A DNA stretch of 64,000 nucleotides from Lycium barbarum. Taxonomy: Eukaryota > Streptophyta > Magnoliopsida > Solanales > Solanaceae. The stretch covers positions 61,165,800 to 61,229,799 of the forward strand of contig NC_083341.1 in assembly GCF_019175385.1 (NCBI RefSeq). Direction: 5' to 3'. The notes under the pieces were generated by a model, which saw only the letters and a program-made list of their open reading frames with translations, was not told where the DNA came from and made no database searches. Of the stretch, positions 44,698 through 57,168 are shown one piece after another (the stretch's first letter is position 1; every line of letters starts with the position of its first letter). Both the position numbers and the translations under genes were made by a program.

Positions 44698-47566
44698 TCT
44701 ACGTCAGCACCCCAAAATGGGTAATGGCATAGTGTGCTTTTTGCTTTGTGCAATCATGGTTCGATCGTTTGAGGAAAAATTAATGTCTCATCTCCAAACG
44801 ACGCCAAACACGACCTTAAACATGGGTAAGTCAACTCGTTTCTCTATCTTCTACCTTGCAACGTCTACGGACTGAAATCCTTTAATTGTTTTTGTTGTGT
44901 TGTGAATTTGAATGACGATTTCTTATTGGTTCATGAAGAACCCTTCGGATTGATCTTTTGTTGACTCGATCTGGTCTTTTGATACTTATTTTAACTCGAT
45001 CTCAACCCTACAATGTAGATGTGAGAGAGGAAATCCCAAAAATAGGGATTTATCCCACATTGTGAAATCAGGGTTAGGAGGCTTTGGGGGTTTTCTACAT
45101 AAAAGAGCCCTAGGTTACATGCTAGACACCTTGAACTGAATATTTTGCACATATTCACTCATATCTTCGAAATACCTAAATTTTAGACCATTTTGCTTTG
45201 AAATTTTAAGAGTTCGATCAGTTTAAAATTTTAAAGTTTTATTTTCTTGTTCTTGTGTAATTCTCTGGTATTTTTGAGCTTTGGGGGACAAGTTAAGGTC
45301 TCCAAGTCCAACACTCGATCAGGGCTGCACTCAAGAAAGGTAATTCCCCTTTCCTTATTTATTTTTTGCATTTTTTATGCTTTTTTTATGTGTTTAATAT
45401 TTTCTACGATGTAGCTTGTTATGTTGTATCTATATAGTTAGGTTAAGTAATGTTGTTACCTTAATTTATTGGGCCGTTTTGTTTCTTTTATTCTTTATGT
45501 GGTTTGGTAGGTTGTTTATGTGATAGTATATGCTCCATGGTTTGTTTAACTAGGACAATGATGTTGTAGCCTTACTTTACGGGATTGTTTAAGTATCTTT
45601 CAGGCAGTCTTAACTTGCTATTGGCATGATATGGCCTGTTGATTCTATGAGTGTGTTGTTTATGTGATAGTATATACTTGTTTATTTAATTTAAGCAGTG
45701 TGGTTGTCTTAACTTGTTAACCTATTAGGTGTGCTGAAGTCATTTTTCTTAAAACAAAAAAACTATACTACTGATCCTGTTAAATTTTAACCATGCGCAA
45801 GCATGTAACCTAGGTGTAATAGTGTCACGACCTATTTCGCCTAGGTCGTGCAAGCACTTACCTTCCCACCTCGGTAAGCGAACCCTCAACCCAACATTGA
45901 ATAAATACATACAAGAATGAAATTAAGCAATGAAATGGAATAAATACATAATTCTCATGAATATATATATATATATATATAAGTGGTAGAATAGTGCGGA
46001 ATGACGATAAACACCCCCAGGGTCTAGTTTGAATAACACAAGAGCATCTAAAGGGAAATAATACAATCTGAAATACTAAAACATAAAGTGTCTATGTCTC
46101 TGAATAGAATAGGACATAAAGATAGAAAGTCTTCAAGGCAGTGGATGGTCATGCTCACCCTGGAAACTCAAGAGAAAGCTGAAGTGACGATCAGCCACTC
46201 GTCACGGAAGTGGATCCGACCTGATATTCTGCATTCATAAAAGAATGCAGCAAGTGCAGGTCAGTACAAACAATAGTACTGGTAGGCATCATCGGCCGAC
46301 TAAGCATAGCTAACACAATTCAGATAATAAAACGGATAAGAAAATAAACCAACAAGTATAAGATAATACAATCAATTCCAAATACTCGTCATCACTATGT
46401 AGAGCATCTAATCCCCAAATGTGCCAACTCTGAATATATCTGATCCGAAATCGGCATCACAATACAACTACCAAACTTTTCAATGAAGTCATAATGCAAT
46501 GCAATGCAATGATGGTATGAATGTAATGCAATGCCATGCAAATGAGGTGTACACATGTACTCCGGACGGAAATAACGACATCTCGGTAGCACAACCCAGC
46601 GTGACTCACGAAGTCTAAGTGCCATCCATCCCGGATCATGAAAATAAGAGTGCGTGCAATGCATGAATCACATCAATAATTATGCTCAATATCACAAGTA
46701 CCAACAATGGGTACGCCAACAATATATCCAAATCACAAATACCGACAGTGGGTATGCCAATAAGATAGTCGAATCACAAGTACTAACAGTGGGTACGCAA
46801 ACAACATATACAAGTACAACTACCAACAATGGGTACCCCAATAATATAACCATCAAGATGATAAAACAAAATCCAATATCAACCAAAGACTCATGGCATC
46901 AAACTGGCACAATCAAACAATCAAATCACACATAACGGGGTGGCTAGCCCCAAACACACAACAGGGCCCAAACTAAGGAAATATCCAACCTGACTTCATA
47001 CCCGAAGGTTCACATGATGTCTCCGACAATATAATCTAAGTATGCGCTTCGTTGTACGAAGTCCCACCAAGGGTAAGCCATAACCTACCTGGATGGCCGA
47101 ACAGCAACACCAACAACTCGCTCATTTGCCTTGCCTTTCCGCTGAACCTCAGAACCAACTTAGTCTAAACATAATCGAATTCTAGATTAGAAATCATAAA
47201 GAATGATACTAATATTGCTACTATTTAAATTAGGTCTATTCTAGCCCTAGAAATTGGGGAAACGGGCTCACAAGGACAAAACGGGAAATCGGAAGAAAAA
47301 TGCAAAATTAAGTACTAGATGATCATAACCCAACCACTAATTGCTAATTTAACTTAAGGATTAGCCTAATTTTTAATTTCAAGCAATCCCAAATTGGGTA
47401 TAAACCCTAATTCCTTTATTCTGAAATTCAACGCTACAAGTGGAAGATATATGATTAATAAGCTTAGATTAGTCAAAACCTAACATAGACATCAGCAATT
47501 TTCTCATATATGAGCCTAAGGAAAAGTTCATCAAAACCCTCTTTCATCTTCTATCACTAAGGGATT

Positions 47567-50500
47567 TGTCACACCCCGACCTCGCTGGGGTGTGATGGGC
47601 ACCCGACCCTTACTTAGGGCCGAGGGAACCCTCAGACTCTCGCTGCACATAAAATCACGTCAACTTTTTTTCTTTAAAACAAATAATAAAGTACATAGCA
47701 AAACTTTTCTTTCAGAAATATTCTTTCTCGTGGCTTTCAAGCCGAACAAATTTGTGATCATACAAAATTCATTACGTACACAGACCGACAACCAATACCC
47801 ACGACACTGTCTGCAAAGTCTCTAATAAGATCCCAAAAGCATAACATACAGAATCTGACTCGGCAGCACTCCGGGAACAAATGGAGTTTGCCATCTGCAC
47901 TGGAACATCTTCCATCTATCCTCAACTCAACTGGGAGTACCTGCGCGGCATGAAACGCAGCCCCCGAAGAACAGGGGGTCAGTACGGAGTATAGAAATAG
48001 AACAGGTAGTATCGGATCCAAGTCTGAAACGAAAATACAGAGTGTGTGGCCAGGACCACGATATATATCATAAGCACGGGGTGTAGCCGTCTGAATCGTG
48101 ATATGAAACAGAGGTACAAAGCCTAACTGGCAGGATCATCGTGCGGATCGGGGCACAGAGTGCGACTGACATACCCGCAACCGAAGCTAGGGGTGTAGAA
48201 CTATAGCCGACTGAAGCATAGTCCGGCTCAATCATGCAGAAGCAACACCAACACCAACAGAATCATTCTCCGAATCCGCTGTCCAGAAATGTAACAGGCA
48301 GAACCATGCATGCAGAATCATAAACTTACACAAGCACAGGTAGTATACATTTACCTCAGGTTTCGGCCCTTTAGTGAGGGGCGCAATGGACAGTGCACTG
48401 GGGTGTGCACGAATAACCAGGTCGCCACAGGGTCGCCTCTAGTGCACAAGTCATACCCAAGAGGTTCCAGCAGGCAAATACGGCAGTTAGAATGTCAAAA
48501 TGCTTTACTTTCTTTTGAAAAACATTTTTGTTTCACACATATGAAAGAATCAACGCACAATTTCCGCGGCCTTAAGTCCAGCGGTCGCTACCACGCATAC
48601 CGCGGCCAAGTACCCAGCGGTCACTATCACACGTACCGCGGCCAAGGGTCCAGCGTTTATAATCACACATACCGCGACCAAAAGTCCAGCGGTTACAATC
48701 ACACATACCGCGGTCGAGGGTCCAGCGGTCACAATCACACATTTGACATACCGCGGTCAAGGGTCCAGCGGTCTATGTCAGGCACAATCACAAGTGCGGC
48801 AGACGCGGTCAAGGGTCCAGCAGTCAATGCCACACGTCCGGCATGACGCGGTCAAGGGTCCAGCTGTCAATGTCGGACACGCCGCGGTCGAGGGTCTAGC
48901 GGCCAATATTACATATGCGCATATTCACATAACCGGCCCGGGACTCGGTAAAACAGAAAACAACCATACAGAATGCCAAATTATCACTTTCCCAACATAA
49001 TCACACACGCCAGGATCATACATCACACAAGATTCAGGTATACCAAAATCGTATATCAGTAAGTACGGGAGGTAAGTAGTTTATCCAAAATATCAGGGTA
49101 ATATTTTCAAAACGTTTTAGATGTCAAAAAAAAATATTTTATAAAGCTCATAAAGGTGGTCATAGCACCTATCGTATAGTAAACAACATAATAACCAGGA
49201 GCTACCTGCGAGCTCCGGACACGAGTACATTGGCTAAAGCCATACAGAATTTATATCAGGGTTTTTGTCCCCGTAATTGTTTCCATGAACATTAAATCAA
49301 TTCAGGTTCGTTAAAATAACTCCCGTTTAGTAGTCGGAACAATAGCCATAAGTTTCCTCGACTTATCGTATGGGAATAAGACAGACAGAACAATAAGAGA
49401 GGCATCGGGGAATAGCGGGCCCACCTCGGGCCAAGTCGAGGCGGCGGACAAGAATCACGCCCATTAGACTCTACGGAGTCATCCAGGAAGGTTTCATAGT
49501 GATCGGGTTACATTTGTACAAGTTATGGAGGTTTAACCACTTTTCTAGCAAAATGCGCCTTTTGAAATTCAATTGAATTGAATGAATAGTACCAAAAATC
49601 AATCTCGAGTTTCTATGAGCAGAATCGCCCCCGAGGCTCCGATCTTGACCTAGTACATCTAGGACATGCCAAAGAACAAAGGGGAAGACTTTACATACCT
49701 CGATTGCGCCTTACGCTCGCTTGGCTTCAATTCCAATTTCGTCCAGAATCTACAAATGGTCATGTTTACCAATTGTCAATTTCAAGCTTTTCGAGAATCT
49801 AAGCTTAATCACATAATTGCCTACCGAAATTTCGGCAGCATTTCCCCTATATATATGACATCCCCGAGACTTAGCTCGGCTTAATATATCAACACAGCAA
49901 CCCAACAACAACATCACTAACAACAACAAGCATTACAAAACACATAGTATGGCATAACTAGCCTTGTTTTCCACATGGTCCAACAACTTCCACTTCAACT
50001 TCACAAACCCAAACTAGTATCAACATTTCCATATTCATCATTAATCAAGACCATTACAATGTGATTTGGAAGTATTTCATATCATTTCTATACAATATTC
50101 ACATGATATACAAAATATACAAATTTTCCACCAAACCATAATCCATCCAAAACTTCAAATCTTCAACATACATATTCATAACATATTTCCACCTTCCAAT
50201 TTCATCAACCATAATCATAATTCACATCTTAACAACTTCATTTCCATAATATCATAAAATCATATTAAAATGACATAATCTTCTACAATCAATTTCAATG
50301 CCAACAGACGAATTTATATCGCTATTTTCCCGTTTTATTCCGTTGAAACTTTAAATAAACTTGTTGGCAATGAAAAAGAGCCTTAATCATACCTTAAGTG
50401 CACAGCTACCACGTCCACCCTCTTATCTTTAGTTGATTTTTAGCTCAAATCGAAGGCAACGCGACGTAGAACACTTTTCTCTTCATGGGCTTCGGGATTC

Positions 50501-51036
50501 GGGGCTCAGATTTTTATCAAACTTTATTTATCTCTCTAAGTCTTTCCTCCCTCTCTCTCTATATAATTTTCTGGATCTTTTCTGATCTGAAAATGTGGAG
50601 GAGGAGGCTGACACCTCCCTTAAATAACAAGGAAATGGGCCTGACCCGGATTGGAATCGGGTTGGGCCCATTTCACTGCCCAGCTTGACCTTTCCGTCTT
50701 AAAATGTTCATATCTCCTTATCCCGATGTCACCTATAGGCCCACGACCTACCGTTGGAAAGATATTTCAATTATCTACAACATTTCTTTCTGGGCGTTGT
50801 CCCAATTCCAGACGTATAATGCCGTTTTTGACCCTCCAAGTCAGGTCATCCGAAAATGTTTTCTTAAAAAATTCGTTTGGAGGGCTTCCACTTTGATTTG
50901 GCCCCAAGGCCCTTCACAAGTTGTGTTTCACTTTACATATGCGATTCACATAACTTGTCACGTGTCCCAAAAAAATATTGACGTGTGGGCCCCACCTCAG
51001 TTAATAATCTGACGTTCAAAAATACGGGATATAACA
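47567..51036 (-). mobile_element. Solo LTR of 3.5 kb in the Tekay-3 3' LTR
   Basis: On the plus strand TGTCACACCCC...GATATAACA, flanked by GGATT at 47562-47566 and 51037-51041. The uninterrupted Tekay-3 LTR shows the empty site near 59040. No coding domains, no primer site and no second LTR are inside, so a solo LTR is most likely; a non-autonomous element is possible. A (36-bp)n minisatellite lies at 48564-48925 and a TATA-like TTATATAG on the minus strand near 50560. Confidence 0.82.
48564..48925. repeat. 36-bp GC-rich minisatellite
   Basis: About nine copies of a unit starting CCGCGGYCAAGGGTCCAGCG. The first four are exactly 36 bp; later ones carry insertions of 7 to 17 bp. Because 36 is a multiple of three, the array keeps reading frames open on both strands. 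Confidence 0.9.
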
Positions 51037-51799
51037 GGATTGTTAAAGGGAAGGGGAAAATCTAAGATGATTCTGATTAAGGAAGAGTAAAGGATTAGTC
51101 AAGATTTACCTCCAAGAATGTCTCCAAAGTATGTCCAAGAACTGTTCCAAAAAGCTCTAATTTTGAAATGGGATATAATGAGGGTCTAAGGGCTTATTTA
51201 AATAACACTTAATGAAAATACATGGCCTGTCACCACCACGACGGTAAAGGAGCCGCTACAGCGCCCTTAAGGCCGCCATAGCGGTTTGGCCAGCAATACA
51301 CATGGCCGCCCTAGCGGCCAACACACCGCAACAGTGGTGCCACTGGGACGACATTGGTGCCGCCATAGCGGGCACCAGGTACCAGAATCCCCCGATTTTT
51401 CTAATTCTTCAATCGAAATCCCGGGCCATTCCCGAGGCCATCTCCTCACAAACCATACGCACAGACCCACACAAAAATAGGCTACGAACCAGCTCGTGGC
51501 CTCAGAATTTCAACCGGAGGCCTCATTAACCAAGTCAACCCCCGACGCCTTAGTTCTAGTTTCTAACCCAAGCCTCATAATGCTTCCAGGTGCATTGGGA
51601 ACCGAACTCGATATACACACAAGTCATAAGCAACCATCTGACCTCTTGGAATCGACAGATTTCTGAAAAAGATCTGTTTACCCAGAAGTCATCTTCGGGT
51701 CAAAATGCACTAGTCAATGCTCAGAAAAGGTAAAAATGTCAAAAAGACTATAAGGACCAAACGGGTCATCATATCAGATACCATTGGAAACGTCGCTCG

Positions 51800-53200
51800 T
51801 CCTCGAGCGAAGTAAAGAAGGAAGTTGGGGAAATACCTGAAGTAGTAAATAACTGAGGATATCGGCTATGCATGTCGAACTCGGCCTCCTAAGTAGCCTC
51901 CTCAATAGGACGGTGTTTCTATTGTCCTTTCACTGAAGCAATTTCCTTAGACCTCAATTTTTGAACTTGCCTTCCTAAGATCGCGATAGGCTCCTCCTCA
52001 TAAGTCAAATTCCCATCAAGCAATATAGAATCCCAACGGACAATGTAGCTACCGTCAGCATGGTACTTCTTCAGCATCAAACATGAAAAAGTTGATGAAT
52101 TCCCACCAAGCCTGGCGGCAATGCCAACTCATAGCTACATAACCGATACAATCTACAATCTCAAATGGGCTAATATACCTGGGAATCAACTTGCCACTCT
52201 TACCAAACCTCATAACACCCTTCATGGGTGATACCTTCAATAGAATCTGGTCACCAATAGCAAACTTTAAATCCCGGACCTTCCGGTCCGCATACATCTT
52301 TTGCCGACTCTGAGCTAGCAAAAGCTTGGCCTGAATGACTCTCACTCTATCAAGGGACTCTCTCAACAAATTCGTACTCCAAGGCCGAGCCTCGAACTCG
52401 TCAAACTACCCAATCAGAGATCTACATCTCCTACCATACAAGGCCTCAAAAGGCGTCATACCAATACACAAATAATAACTGTTATTGTATGCACACTCTA
52501 CCAAGGGCAAGTGTTGATCCCAATAACCACCAAAATCAATAACACACGCTCTCAACATGTCCTCGAGCACCTGAATGGTCCGCTCAAATTGTCAATCAGT
52601 CTGGGGATGAAAAGTTGTTCTAAGATCCAATCGGGTGCCCAACTCCTCCTGAAACACCTTCCAGAACCGGGAAGTGACAATAGTACCCCGATCAGATACA
52701 ATAGAAATAAGAACCCCATGCAATCTCACAATATCCCGACTGGGACAAAATGAGCGGACTTAGTCAACCGATCCAGTATACCCAAATAGAATCAAAATTT
52801 CCAAGGGTCTTCGGAAGACTCGTGATGAAATCCATGGTAATCCTCTCCCACTTCCACTCAGGAATGGACATCCTCTGAAGCACCCCACCTGGTCGCTGGT
52901 GCTCATACTTTACTTGTTGACAATTCCCAAACTTAGCTACAAAATCAAATATATCTCTCTTCATCCTACGCCACCAATAGTGTTGTCTCAAGTCATGGTA
53001 CATCTTAGCCGCCCCTGGATGAATGGAATAGCGAGAGCTATGAGCCTCAAACAAGATCAGCTGAATCAGATCACCAACACGAGCAACGTAAACGCGTCCT
53101 CTAATCCTCAGAATGCCCTCGCAATCAATCACGACCTCCTTGGACTCACCTTTCGAAACTCTATCTTAAATCTTGCTCAATTGAGCATCTGCAAACTTAT
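51800..53200 (-). pseudogene. Tekay-3 integrase and chromodomain
   Basis: Minus strand. The zinc domain has HSSRYSIHPGAAKMYHDLRQ and CQQVKYEHQRPGG (53050-52880). The core start is ITMDFITSLPKTLGNFD (about 52840), with a deletion or frameshift after IWVYW. The second Asp and the Glu regions (52740-52560) are damaged. The C-terminal domain has LLKVSPMKGVMRFGKSGKL and PRYISPF (about 52240-52170). The chromodomain at about 51990-51850 has PIAILGRQVQKLRSKEIAS and EEAT-x-EAEFDMHSRYPQLF, with two TAG codons at places where Trp is expected. Confidence 0.8.
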
Positions 53201-53204
53201 GAGT

Positions 53205-53830
53205 CTAGATCTGATCCAATAAAGATGATCTCACCTCTATACAAGCCAAAACCCTACCCGGGGCTGAAATATCAAGACGAACAAAACTGTTGGCCAGAGT
53301 ATGAACCTCCCTAGCCAATGGACGCTCGGAAACAATCAATCGAGCTAAACTCCCCATACTCACTGCCTTGCGACTCAAGGCATCAGCCACTACATTGGCT
53401 TTCCCGGGATGATACAAAATAGAGATGTCAAAGTCCTTCAGGAGCTCCATCCATCGGCGCTTCCTGGAATTAAGATCTCTCAAGGTAAACACATGCTGAA
53501 GGCTACAGTAATCGGTGAAAACCTCACAATGGACATCGTACAAATAATGCCTCCAAAGCTTCAAAGCAAAGACTACAACCAACAGCTCCAAATCATTGGT
53601 AGGGTAATTCTTCTCATGAACCTTTAACTGACGGGAAGCATAAGTTATCACTCTACCCTCCTGCATCAACACTGCACCCAAACCCATACGAGAGGCATCA
53701 CAATAGACAGCGAAATCCTTACCCTCCACGGGTAGTGCTAAGATCGGGGTTGTAGTCAAAAGAAGCTTGAGCTTTTGAAAGCTCTCCTCATAATCATCCG
53801 TCTACTAGAAGGGAACATCCTTCTGGGTCA
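53205..53830 (-). pseudogene. Tekay-3 RNase H
   Basis: Minus strand. [20 protein letters not shown] (catalytic Asp), [52 protein letters not shown] and [22 protein letters not shown] is normal where FTDY is read. The stretch 53759-53205 is open without stops. Confidence 0.87.
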
Positions 53831-53832
53831 AT

Positions 53833-54750
53833 CTAGTCAAGGACGAAGCAATGACAGCAAAACCCTTTCACAAAATGTCGATAATAACTGGCCAAACCCA
53901 CATAACTACGAATCTCAGTGACAGTAGTGGGCCTCGCCCAACCCCTCACAGCCTCAATCTTCTGTGGATCAACCATAATCCCATCCTTAGACACCACATT
54001 GCCCAAGAATGCTACAGATGCCAACAAGAACTCACACTTAGAAAACATAGCAAAAAGGCTATGTTTCTTTAACAATGCAAGAACGATGCGAAGATTGTTC
54101 TCATGCCCCTCTCTACTCTTGGAATACACCAAGATGTCATCAATGAACACACTCACAAAGGAGTCAGGAAACGACCTAAAGATGCCATTCATTAAAGTCA
54201 TAAATGCAGCCGGGGCATTGGTAAGCCCAAAAGACATCACTAGGAACTCATAGTGGCCATATCTCGTCTGAAATGCTGTCTTCGGAATATCCTCTGCCCT
54301 GATCTTCAACTGGTGATAGCCGAAACACAAATCAATCTTCAAACACTGAAGCCCCCAAAGTTGGTCAAACAGATCATCAATACGAGGCATAGGGCAATTG
54401 TTCCAAATAGTGACCTTCTTCAACTGGCAGTAATCAATACGCATCCTCATGGTCCTATCTATCTTCTTCACAGATAACACAGGAGCACCCCAAAGAGAAA
54501 CACTCGATCTAATGAATCCCTTGCTCAACAGATCCTATAACTGATCCTTAAGCTCTCTTAACTCGGCAAGTTCCATCCGATATGTTGGAATGGAAATAGG
54601 ACGAGTGCCCGGGTCCACATCAATATAGAAATCAATATCGCAATCAGGTGGCATACCCGGTAAATCCGACGGGAACACCTTCCCGAACTCGCTTACAATA
54701 GGGATAGACTCAGGGGGTGGAGATGCAATAGTCGTATCACGAACATGAGC
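53833..54750 (-). pseudogene. Tekay-3 reverse transcriptase
   Basis: Minus strand. The PPYRMELAELRELKDQL-type segment is readable around 54600-54540 before a stop. From 54528 the frame is open: [69 protein letters not shown], catalytic [15 protein letters not shown] (about 54145-54105), [20 protein letters not shown], and [15 protein letters not shown]. All catalytic Asp residues are present in this stretch. Confidence 0.88.
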
Positions 54751-54763
54751 TAAATAAGCTAAA

Positions 54764-55195
54764 CTACCCCTTACCTACTAACTTCTTCGCCCGAAGAAAG
54801 GAAATGATCTTCTTCGGGGTGGGACTAGGAGTACCCCTCCACTCAAGTCTAAGGATGCCTAGCATGTCCAAGGTGACTGTCTTGGCATGATAGTCCAAGA
54901 TCGCATGATAGGGAGAAAGCCAGGACATACCTAATATAACATCAAAGTACACCATATCGAGAATCATCAAATCTTCCTAAGTGTCGTACCACATAAAAGT
55001 AACCAAGCAAGACCGGTATACTCGATCAACAATCACAGAATCTACGATTAGAGTAGACACATGATCAGGTATATCTATGCTATCACAAGGAAAATCTCAA
55101 CCAACAGCATGAAATGCAGATACATACAACTAAGTAGATCTGGGATCAAATAACACAGATGCTGCTCTATGATGGACAGAAATGGTACCTGAGAT
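54764..55195 (-). pseudogene. Tekay-3 aspartic protease
   Basis: Minus strand. The active loop region reads VLFDPRST, a stop, then LYVSA (about 55150-55120), so the D-P-G motif is D-P-R. Then IVDRVYRSCLVTF and, from 54970, DMVYFDVILGMSWLSPYHA, ILDYHAKTVTL and RLEWRGTPSPTP. Several stops in the first half. Confidence 0.78.
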
Positions 55196-55199
55196 CACA

Positions 55200-56751
55200 G
55201 CATCTCAGGCCTCTGCCTCAGGCCTACCAGGAAATGAGTAACAATGTGCTCCACCACGCCTAGTCTGAGATCCCCTTCTCGTACTCTGGGAACCACGTCT
55301 AGTTGGCTGGGAACTACCTCTGGAACCATATGAAGCACCGCGGCCTGACTGAGCGCCTCTTCTCTGAGAAATCCCACCATGACCACCAAATGACATAGGA
55401 GTCCTCGGCGGCTGATAATCCCGCCTGTGTCGGGGACACCCCCTAGCGACATGCCCAACCTCTCCACAAGAATAATAGGTATGAAGAGTTGAATGCTGAA
55501 ACACGAAAGCTGAAGACCCAGATGAAGCAGCCTTGTCCACTTGTCTGGAGAACGAACTCTCAGGAGCTCTCTACCTAGGTGGCTCACTAGACGAAGCCAG
55601 TAACGCTGAATGTACGGGACGATCGGAATATGGCCGAGATGGCCTCGAAAACTGACCGGAGCCCCTTGAATTAGAACCCCCAAAACTACCAGTCTGACGG
55701 GGCCTCTTGTCACCACCACCAAAAGCACGGGTCTTAGCACCCTCAATGATAGAAGCATGCTCGATAATGGACTGGAAGGAAGCCCCCATAGATTCTATTT
55801 TAAGACTAGGAATATGTAGAGAGCCCACTAGTCCTCCCACAAAGCGCTGGTCCTATCAGTATTAGTAGGGATCAACGGAGTAGAATAATGGGCTAGACAA
55901 AGGAAACGGCTCACATAGGACTCCAAAGACATGCCCCTCTGCTCAAGGTGTAAAAACTGCTCCCTACGCGCCTCTCTCAATGACCGGGGCACATACTTCT
56001 CAAGGAAGACCCAGTAGGACTGAGTCCAAGTCAAAAGAGGGGAACCTTCAGGTCTGCACGCCACAAAATACTTCCACCACGTCTTCGTGCCGCCGCAAAA
56101 CTGGTAAGACGCATAATCAACACTGTGGGTCTCCACTGTCCCCATACGGTGCAGCAACTCATGCATATCAAGAATAAACTCATAGGAATCCTCAAACGAA
56201 GTACCAGAGAACCTCGGTGGCTCTAACTTCCTGAATCTCCCAACCAGGTCCTGATCCGCAGCAGTCATAAAAGTGCCCTCCATGGGCCTAATGACCTCTC
56301 CAGGGACGGGTATCGTATCAATACGAAGAGCCATAACTGCGGCGGGATGTGCTGCCCGTGTAGGCCCCTGCTTAGGGGTCTACGCCCCAACCCTAGTCTG
56401 TGAACCCCTACCAAGAGTAGTAACACCAGCTGTCACCTGCTGGGCATCAAGATGAAATAGAGCCCTAGCTGTAGTGTCATGCACAGCCTGGTCAGAAGGA
56501 GCCTCAGGCTTTGTCCGTGCTAGGGCCACACCATCCTCTGCGGCGTGGTCTCTACCAGGCTGATACTCGGGCTCGGGAGATGGAGACCTCTCTCGTCACT
56601 GGCCCACCGTAGAAGCTCTATTCCTGGCTGGGGTAGCCCCGCAACCTCTCTCTTTGCCGCGTACCCTGGCTGTAGCATGCCCTCGGGTGCCAGCCGTAGC
56701 TGCGGGCTCTAGCACCAGACCTCGGGCCGTCGTAGCTCGAGTCCTCACCAT
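55200..56751 (-). pseudogene. gag: Tekay-3 gag
   Basis: Minus strand. Start chosen at the ATG of MVRTRATTARGLVLEPA (56751), about 200 bp after the primer site. A region of stops and frameshifts (56600-56340) precedes the capsid core from 56334: LVGRFRKLEPPRFSGTSFED, LHRMGTVETHSVDYASYQF, REARREQFLHLEQRGMSLE. An Arg/Ser/Gly-rich linker follows. In the zinc knuckle YYSCGEVGHVARGCPR the first Cys is Tyr. Confidence 0.83.
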
Positions 56752-56950
56752 CTATGAGAGAATAGAAGAAATTCAGATACCAATTTGACCTTTCCAAATC
56801 TCTAATTTGAACAAGTAGCGTGAAGAACAAAAATAAAGTGAGATTTACTAAATGTCCTATAGCATACCGCAGATAAGTACGGAGTTCATCGTACTGATCA
56901 ACGAGACTCTATTAGACATGCTCTTGTATATAAAGACCGGGTAACCTAGG

Positions 56951-56962
56951 GCTCTGATACCA
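56951..56962 (-). other. Tekay-3 primer binding site (tRNA-iMet)
   Basis: The minus strand reads TGGTATCAGAGC, a perfect initiator tRNA-Met complement, four bases inside the LTR boundary at 56967. It sets the minus orientation. Confidence 0.9.
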
Positions 56963-56966
56963 ACTT

Positions 56967-57101
56967 TGTCACAACCTATTTTGCCTAAGTCGTGCGGGCA
57001 CTTACCTTCCTACCTCAGTAAGCGAACCCTCAATCGAATATTGAATAAATACATACAAGAATGAAATTAAGCAATGGAATGGAATAAATATGTAAGTCTC
57101 A

Positions 57102-57168
<67 letters not shown>

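Larger units (their letters stand above)
45823..51771 (-). repeat. Tekay-3 3' LTR, interrupted
   Basis: LTR proper is 45823-47566 plus 51042-51771 (about 2.47 kb); sense start TGATGACCCG at 51771. Compared with the other LTR it lacks about 300 bp near 46636, matching 57811-58108. A clear polypurine tract before it is not recognisable. The GGATT duplication marks the inserted solo LTR. Confidence 0.85.

Noticed and set aside
44406..44732. Frame of 108 codons with Ser-Leu repeats
   Set aside because: Reads through a C run and a (CT)n microsatellite in the Tat C LTR.
48310..48846. Open frame of 178 codons with 12-residue repeats (RGQ-x-SSG-x-NHT type)
   Set aside because: It comes from the 36-bp minisatellite inside a solo LTR. 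Frames stay open on both strands because 36 is a multiple of three, and there is no homology or start context.
55195..55758. Long minus-strand frame of 187 codons
   Set aside because: It overlaps the gag linker and zinc knuckle of Tekay-3 in another phase, and the composition reflects the Arg/Ser/Gly-rich coding frame.
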